The notes under the pieces were generated by a model. It made no database searches. It worked only from the letters and a program-made list of their open reading frames with translations, and was not told where the DNA came from. Below are positions 5,639 through 8,493 of a stretch of 8,493 bases of DNA, in pieces. Position numbers and translations under genes: made by a program. The DNA comes from Oscillospiraceae bacterium (GTDB taxonomy: Bacteria > Bacillota > Clostridia > Oscillospirales > Oscillospiraceae). The stretch is from assembly GCA_009785655.1 (NCBI GenBank), contig WQVW01000057.1, positions 1 to 8,493 of the forward strand. Reading direction: 5' to 3'. Every line of letters begins with the position of its first letter. Within the stretch, counting starts at the first letter, position 1.

Positions 5639-6123
5639 TGATTATACGGAAAACAACCACTGCAGACCTCGACACAGTCTGCCGTATATACGACGAGGGA
5701 CGGGCGATCATGCGGCAGAGCGGCAATCACGAACAATGGGGCGGGGTACATCCCCCGCGTGCGTTGATTGAAGAGGATATTCGGGATGGCACAAGCTATG
5801 TCTGCGTCCGCGGGGATGAAATTCTGTGCGTGTTCTATTTTAATATTGAGCGCGACCCCACATACGCGAAAATTGATGGTGCATGGCTGAACGATGAGCC
5901 GTACGGCGTTGTCCATCGCATTGCCAGAGGGTTTCACGCCAAAGGCGCGGGGGCGTTTTGCTTGCAGTGGTGTTTTGAACAGTGCGGTAATTTAAGGATC
6001 GACACACACAGTGACAATGTTCCAATGCGGCGGCTGTTAGATAAGCTGGGATTCACCTATTGCGGGATTATTTGGATCGAAAACGGCGACGAACGGTTGG
6101 CGTTTCAAAAGCGCGGGGATTAG
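5638..6123 (+). CDS. GNAT-family N-acetyltransferase
   Basis: This 161-residue protein has a single Gcn5-related acetyltransferase domain, which transfers an acetyl group from acetyl-CoA to an amine. The N-terminus IIRKTTTADLDTVCRIYDEGR (2-22) is a typical first strand and helix. GVVHRIARGFHAKGAGAFCLQW (90-111) carries the acetyl-CoA pyrophosphate loop in a divergent form (KGAGA for the usual R/QxxGxG/A). NLRIDTHSDNVPMRRLLDKLGFTYCGII (118-145) is the strongly conserved motif B region ending in a GF strand. The ATG overlaps the E1 beta stop (TGATG), with only a modest upstream purine site (GGTGAG, 5623-5628), so translation probably depends on coupling. Placing it with an acyl-CoA-forming enzyme suggests, without proving, use of the pathway's product. 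The acceptor is unknown. Six cysteines in a short protein is somewhat high. Confidence 0.83.
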   Translation: MIIRKTTTADLDTVCRIYDEGRAIMRQSGNHEQWGGVHPPRALIEEDIRDGTSYVCVRGDEILCVFYFNIERDPTYAKIDGAWLNDEPYGVVHRIARGFHAKGAGAFCLQWCFEQCGNLRIDTHSDNVPMRRLLDKLGFTYCGIIWIENGDERLAFQKRGD

Positions 6124-6147
6124 TAGGCATGTGAGAATGTGCCATAC

Positions 6148-6167
6148 ACAAAACACCCGCCGACTGC
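6148..6167 (+). repeat. 20-bp direct repeat, copy 1 (left of the aldo/keto reductase)
   Basis: This 20-base stretch, starting ACAAAACACC and ending GACTGC, is identical to 7392-7411. It forms the left arm of the terminator hairpin here. A similar CATACA stretch precedes both copies. Confidence 0.75.
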
Positions 6168-6187
6168 TCCAGGCAGGTGGTTTCTCT
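6150..6187 (+). terminator. Imperfect terminator ending the E1-acetyltransferase operon
   Basis: AAA-(A)-CACC-(C)-GCC (6150-6161) can pair with GGC-(A)-GGTG-(G)-TTT (6172-6183) around a 10-base loop, followed by CTCTTT. An alternative inner stem uses CTGC (6164-6167) and GCAG (6173-6176). Its left arm is identical over 20 bases to that of the perfect terminator at 7394-7427, so this looks like a decayed or diverged copy of the same element. Confidence 0.55.
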
Positions 6188-6199
6188 TTAAGCCAGTCA

Positions 6200-6216
6200 G
6201 GCAAACACAGTTTGCC
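6200..6216. promoter_or_regulatory. 17-bp perfect inverted repeat upstream of the aldo/keto reductase, possible operator
   Basis: GGCAAAC (6200-6206) and GTTTGCC (6210-6216) are exact inverted repeats separated by ACA. There is no T-run on either side, so a terminator role is unlikely. It sits 23 bases before the reductase start codon and could be an operator or a leader hairpin. No convincing promoter boxes were found in 6184-6239. Confidence 0.4.
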
Positions 6217-6239
6217 CCCACGAATATGAGGTTATAAGT

Positions 6240-7379
6240 ATGAAAAGAAACAAACCTTTTGACATTTCCCCGCTGGGATTTGGCCTGATGCGGCTGCCCA
6301 AGGTGGATGGGAATCCGGCGGAAATCGACTATGCGGCGTCGGCTGAGTTGGTTGATTACGCGATGGCGCACGGCGTGAACTATTATGACATGGCCTATAC
6401 ATATGCCGGGTCTGAGGCATTTGCCGGCAATGTGCTGTCAAAGTATCCACGGGAAAGTTATAAACTCGCCACGAAGTGCCCGCCATGGATGGTGAAAAAT
6501 GCCGTCGATTTTGAGCGAATTTTTGATGAACAGCGAACCAGAACCCAAACCGATTATTTTGACTTTTACCTGATGCACAATTTCGCGCAGGAGGCAAAAC
6601 GCGCCGACGGCAACGAAGCCTATTTTGCGAATTTTGAACAAATCGGATTTTATGACATGCTGCAAAAGAAAAAGGCCGAGGGGAAAATTCGCCACTTTGG
6701 ATTTTCGTTCCATGGCACAATTGATTTGCTTAAAAAGCTTATAGATAAGTACGACTTCGATTTCGCGCAGATTCAGTTGAATTACATCGACTGGACAGCA
6801 ACTGACGCGAAAACGCAGTATGAAATGCTGACCGAGCGCGGCATCCCAGTAATGGTCATGGAACCGTTACGCGGCGGTGCGCTGGCGAATCTTGGTGAGG
6901 AATCGGCAAAAATGCTGAAATCTGAGAGGCCGGATGACAGCCTTGCCAGTTGGGGATTGCGGTATGCCGCGTCGTTCCCGAACGTTGCAACGGTGTTGAG
7001 TGGCATGAACGCAATGGATCAGTTGGTTGACAATATCCGGGCGATGGAAAATTTTGAGCCTGTGACTACGCGTGAGACGGCGCTTTTATATGAAGCCGCC
7101 GCCGTCTATAGCCGATCCGGTGCTGTGGCCTGTACTGGCTGTGGATACTGTCTCCCCTGTCCGCATGGTGTGAACATACCACGGATTTTCTCAATCTATA
7201 ACCACGCCCGGCTGGTGGGTTATCGCATTCCGTTCGACAACGGATACGCCACGCTGGCGGAATCTGAACGTGCCGCCAGCTGCATCGAGTGCGGGATATG
7301 CGTTGAAAAATGCCCGCAGCATCTGGCTGTGCATGAGTATATGCGTGAAATCGACGAATTTGCGAGGGCGGCGGATTAA
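6240..7379 (+). CDS. Aldo/keto reductase with C-terminal 2x[4Fe-4S] ferredoxin-like module
   Basis: This 379-residue protein is predicted cytoplasmic. Residues 1 to about 275 form an aldo/keto reductase barrel with the expected catalytic tetrad Asp50 (YYDMAYTY), Tyr55, Lys79 (LATK) and His113 (LMHNF), plus GFSFHG (154-159) and the NAD(P)-side MEPLRGG (207-213). Residues 298-307 (Cys298, 301, 304, 307) and 348-358 (Cys348, 351, 354, 358) each hold four cysteines followed by proline, as in ferredoxins, so two [4Fe-4S] clusters are likely. This fusion is a known family of anaerobes (COG1453-like). Its electron partner and substrate are generally unassigned. GAGGT (6228-6232) lies seven bases upstream of the ATG. 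The gene is a single unit between two related terminators and converges on the Nudix gene. Confidence 0.88.
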   Translation: MKRNKPFDISPLGFGLMRLPKVDGNPAEIDYAASAELVDYAMAHGVNYYDMAYTYAGSEAFAGNVLSKYPRESYKLATKCPPWMVKNAVDFERIFDEQRTRTQTDYFDFYLMHNFAQEAKRADGNEAYFANFEQIGFYDMLQKKKAEGKIRHFGFSFHGTIDLLKKLIDKYDFDFAQIQLNYIDWTATDAKTQYEMLTERGIPVMVMEPLRGGALANLGEESAKMLKSERPDDSLASWGLRYAASFPNVATVLSGMNAMDQLVDNIRAMENFEPVTTRETALLYEAAAVYSRSGAVACTGCGYCLPCPHGVNIPRIFSIYNHARLVGYRIPFDNGYATLAESERAASCIECGICVEKCPQHLAVHEYMREIDEFARAAD

Positions 7380-7391
7380 ACCATGTCTCAT

Positions 7392-7411
7392 ACAAAACAC
7401 CCGCCGACTGC
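7392..7411 (+). repeat. 20-bp direct repeat, copy 2 (right of the aldo/keto reductase)
   Basis: Identical to 6148-6167. Here it forms the left arm of the near-perfect terminator. The two copies bracket the whole aldo/keto reductase gene at a distance of 1244 bases. Confidence 0.75.
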
Positions 7412-7427
7412 GGTCGACGGGTGTTTT
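7394..7427. terminator. Shared bidirectional terminator of the aldo/keto reductase and Nudix genes
   Basis: AAAACACCCG (7394-7403) pairs exactly with CGGGTGTTTT (7418-7427). After one C/A mismatch, CGAC (7405-7408) pairs with GTCG (7413-7416) around a TGCG loop. T-runs occur at the 3' side on both strands. It lies 14 bases after the reductase stop and 11 bases from the Nudix stop, so it can serve both convergent genes. Confidence 0.85.
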
Positions 7428-7438
7428 GCCGTTGGTTT

Positions 7439-8362
7439 CTATACTGCGTCTGCGTTTATCATCGCAAACAATCCTTCAATAAATGGTGCTGGTATGAACT
7501 CGCCTGCTTCTATCATTGTGCGTATATCGTCTTGGGACACAATCTTCGCGTCGCAGGTCTCGCCCGTTTGCAAGACAACGTCCGTGAGATTAAAATCGTG
7601 CCGGAACAGCCAGATATCCAAGAAGAACTCATGTCCGTAAACCGTGAAAACGCGTTTCCCTGCGTCGGGAGACAGGTCGAGGCCTGTCTCCTCTTTGACT
7701 TCACGCAAGGCGGCGGTGAGACTGTCATCCCCCGCGATGGCAGAGCCGCTGGTATATTCCCACATGTTAGCAAAGCCTTTATTCGGTGAACGCTTCGTGA
7801 CAAGGAATTTTCCATCGTTGTTTTGGATCAAAATGTCCACAACCAGATGATAATCCCCGGGCGGCAGCGGATCGCCGCGCCTATGCAGCCGTCCGGTTAA
7901 TTGCCTGTCTTTATCGTAGACATCCCATAACTCGTCTGCGCTGGATCGCAGATTTAGCCAGGGCTGCATTCTGGCATACAGCGCCGGCAGGATCTGGGGG
8001 TACGTCATCTTGTCCGGTATGGTATCGAACAGCCGCACCTCGGCCATCTCGCTTTCCTCCGGCGGTAAAGATTCAAGCCGCCGGACTTCCGCGAAAAATA
8101 CCTGACCGTTTGAAATTCCGGTGTCCATATGTACCGAGTAGTCGAAGGCCGGGTATATATCAAAATCCGCCGCCCCGGTTTCTTCGTAGAGTTCACGCCT
8201 GGCAGCTTCGATTGGCGTCTCACCGGGTTCAATATGCCCACCGGCTGTTTCCCATGTATCGCGGTTCTTGTGGCGGCTGTAGAGCCAGCGGTCTTGATAT
8301 TTGACGAATGTGACGACAAATTGGTAGTTTTGCAATTCGCCGAGATTGTGGGTGGTTGTCAT
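7439..8362 (-). CDS. Protein with two tandem Nudix hydrolase domains
   Basis: The product is 307 residues. Domain 1 (about 10-135) carries a perfect Nudix box, from GHIEPGE to RELYEETGA (residues 42-64), fitting GX5EX7REUXEEXGU. Domain 2 (about 145-290) opens with LWDVYDKDRQLTGRLHRRGD, a lead-in typical of the YfcD/isopentenyl-diphosphate-isomerase-like group. Its box (206-228) keeps REVKEETGL but has Asp212 where the consensus Glu of GX5E stands. Members hydrolyse nucleoside diphosphates linked to other groups, using Mg2+ bound by the box glutamates. The domain 1 neighbourhood (WETAGGHIEPGE) resembles nucleotide-cleaning enzymes, but the substrates are unknown. The start at 8362 (MTTTHN) is preferred because GAAAGGG (8375-8369) is six bases upstream. 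An ATG at 8386 would add eight residues without a good ribosome site. It converges with the reductase gene on a shared terminator. Confidence 0.87.
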   Translation of the reverse strand: MTTTHNLGELQNYQFVVTFVKYQDRWLYSRHKNRDTWETAGGHIEPGETPIEAARRELYEETGAADFDIYPAFDYSVHMDTGISNGQVFFAEVRRLESLPPEESEMAEVRLFDTIPDKMTYPQILPALYARMQPWLNLRSSADELWDVYDKDRQLTGRLHRRGDPLPPGDYHLVVDILIQNNDGKFLVTKRSPNKGFANMWEYTSGSAIAGDDSLTAALREVKEETGLDLSPDAGKRVFTVYGHEFFLDIWLFRHDFNLTDVVLQTGETCDAKIVSQDDIRTMIEAGEFIPAPFIEGLFAMINADAV

Positions 8363-8413
8363 AGTTATCCCTTTCTCTGAATGCATTCGATTATTTTTGC
8401 GTCATCCCTAATT

Positions 8414-8444
8414 CCCCTCCTTCGGAGGGGTGCCCCGAAGGGGC
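8414..8444. repeat. REP-like double palindrome upstream of the Nudix gene
   Basis: Two GC-rich hairpins lie side by side: CCCCTCC (8414-8420) with GGAGGGG (8424-8430) around a TTC loop, and GCCCC (8432-8436) with GGGGC (8440-8444) around a GAA loop. GGGGTGGTT follows. The layout recalls intergenic REP-type elements that are widely repeated in many Clostridia and are linked to RAYT transposases in other bacteria. There is no T-run after the hairpins on the minus strand, so it is not a plain terminator. No clear promoter for the Nudix gene was seen in 8363-8493. Copy number cannot be judged from one window. Confidence 0.6.
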
Positions 8445-8493
8445 GGGGTGGTTCTACCCGTATTTTTACTCACGCCGTACTCTCAGTAATAAA

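Noticed and set aside
5590..5937. 115-codon minus-strand ORF opposite the E1 beta/acetyltransferase junction
   Set aside because: It overlaps two well-supported genes and shows no family motif.
6124..6239. Riboswitch or other structured leader before the aldo/keto reductase
   Set aside because: The stretch is explained by the previous operon's terminator and a short palindrome; no known aptamer core was recognised.
6232..6720. 162-codon minus-strand ORF opposite the aldo/keto reductase
   Set aside because: It is an antisense shadow, as the plus-strand frame carries the full catalytic tetrad.
7421..7789. 122-codon plus-strand ORF opposite the Nudix gene
   Set aside because: It begins within the terminator and is antisense to a gene with a perfect Nudix box.

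Overview
The window looks like a piece of a Bacillota (probably Clostridia) chromosome. The evidence is strong Shine-Dalgarno sites such as AAGGAGG, near-consensus sigma-A promoters (TTGACA-17-TATACT, TTGAAA-17-TATAAT), compact spacing, intrinsic terminators, and a type I toxin-antitoxin unit of the kind found in low-GC Gram-positive lineages. Base composition is moderate and the genes use many G/C third positions, which would fit an Oscillospiraceae-like gut lineage. That placement is an inference. No rRNA, tRNA, CRISPR array, integrase or transposase was seen.

Layout. The left edge holds the tail of an unidentified gene closed by a 15-bp hairpin (2-167). Next comes a compact unit at 173-468: a minus-strand hydrophobic peptide of about 29 residues with its own promoter, a Shine-Dalgarno-sequestering leader hairpin and a terminator. 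A short plus-strand RNA, driven by a very good promoter, is antisense to the 3' end of that mRNA. I read this as an unannotated type I toxin-antitoxin module, and it is the most interesting item here. Divergent from it is a monocistronic aconitase-superfamily hydratase of the YbhJ type (563-2779), ending at a likely bidirectional terminator.

On the minus strand, a small FMN nitroreductase (3041-3550) is followed by a 50-residue basic, disordered protein (2826-2978). Back to back with the nitroreductase promoter is the promoter of a tight three-gene operon: E1 alpha and E1 beta of a thiamine-diphosphate 2-oxo acid (pyruvate/acetoin type) dehydrogenase, and a GNAT acetyltransferase. Their ends overlap (ATGA and TGATG). 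No E2 or E3 gene follows. An aldo/keto reductase with a C-terminal two-[4Fe-4S] ferredoxin module (6240-7379) lies between two terminators that share an identical 20-base left arm. A convergent minus-strand protein with two Nudix domains (7439-8362) shares the second terminator, and a REP-like double palindrome lies upstream of it.

Taken together the genes suggest carboxylic-acid and redox metabolism of an anaerobe: an iron-sulfur hydratase, an E1 decarboxylase, an FMN nitroreductase, an iron-sulfur aldo/keto reductase and Nudix housecleaning. They look like independent transcription units rather than one pathway. All names rest on motif recognition without database searches.
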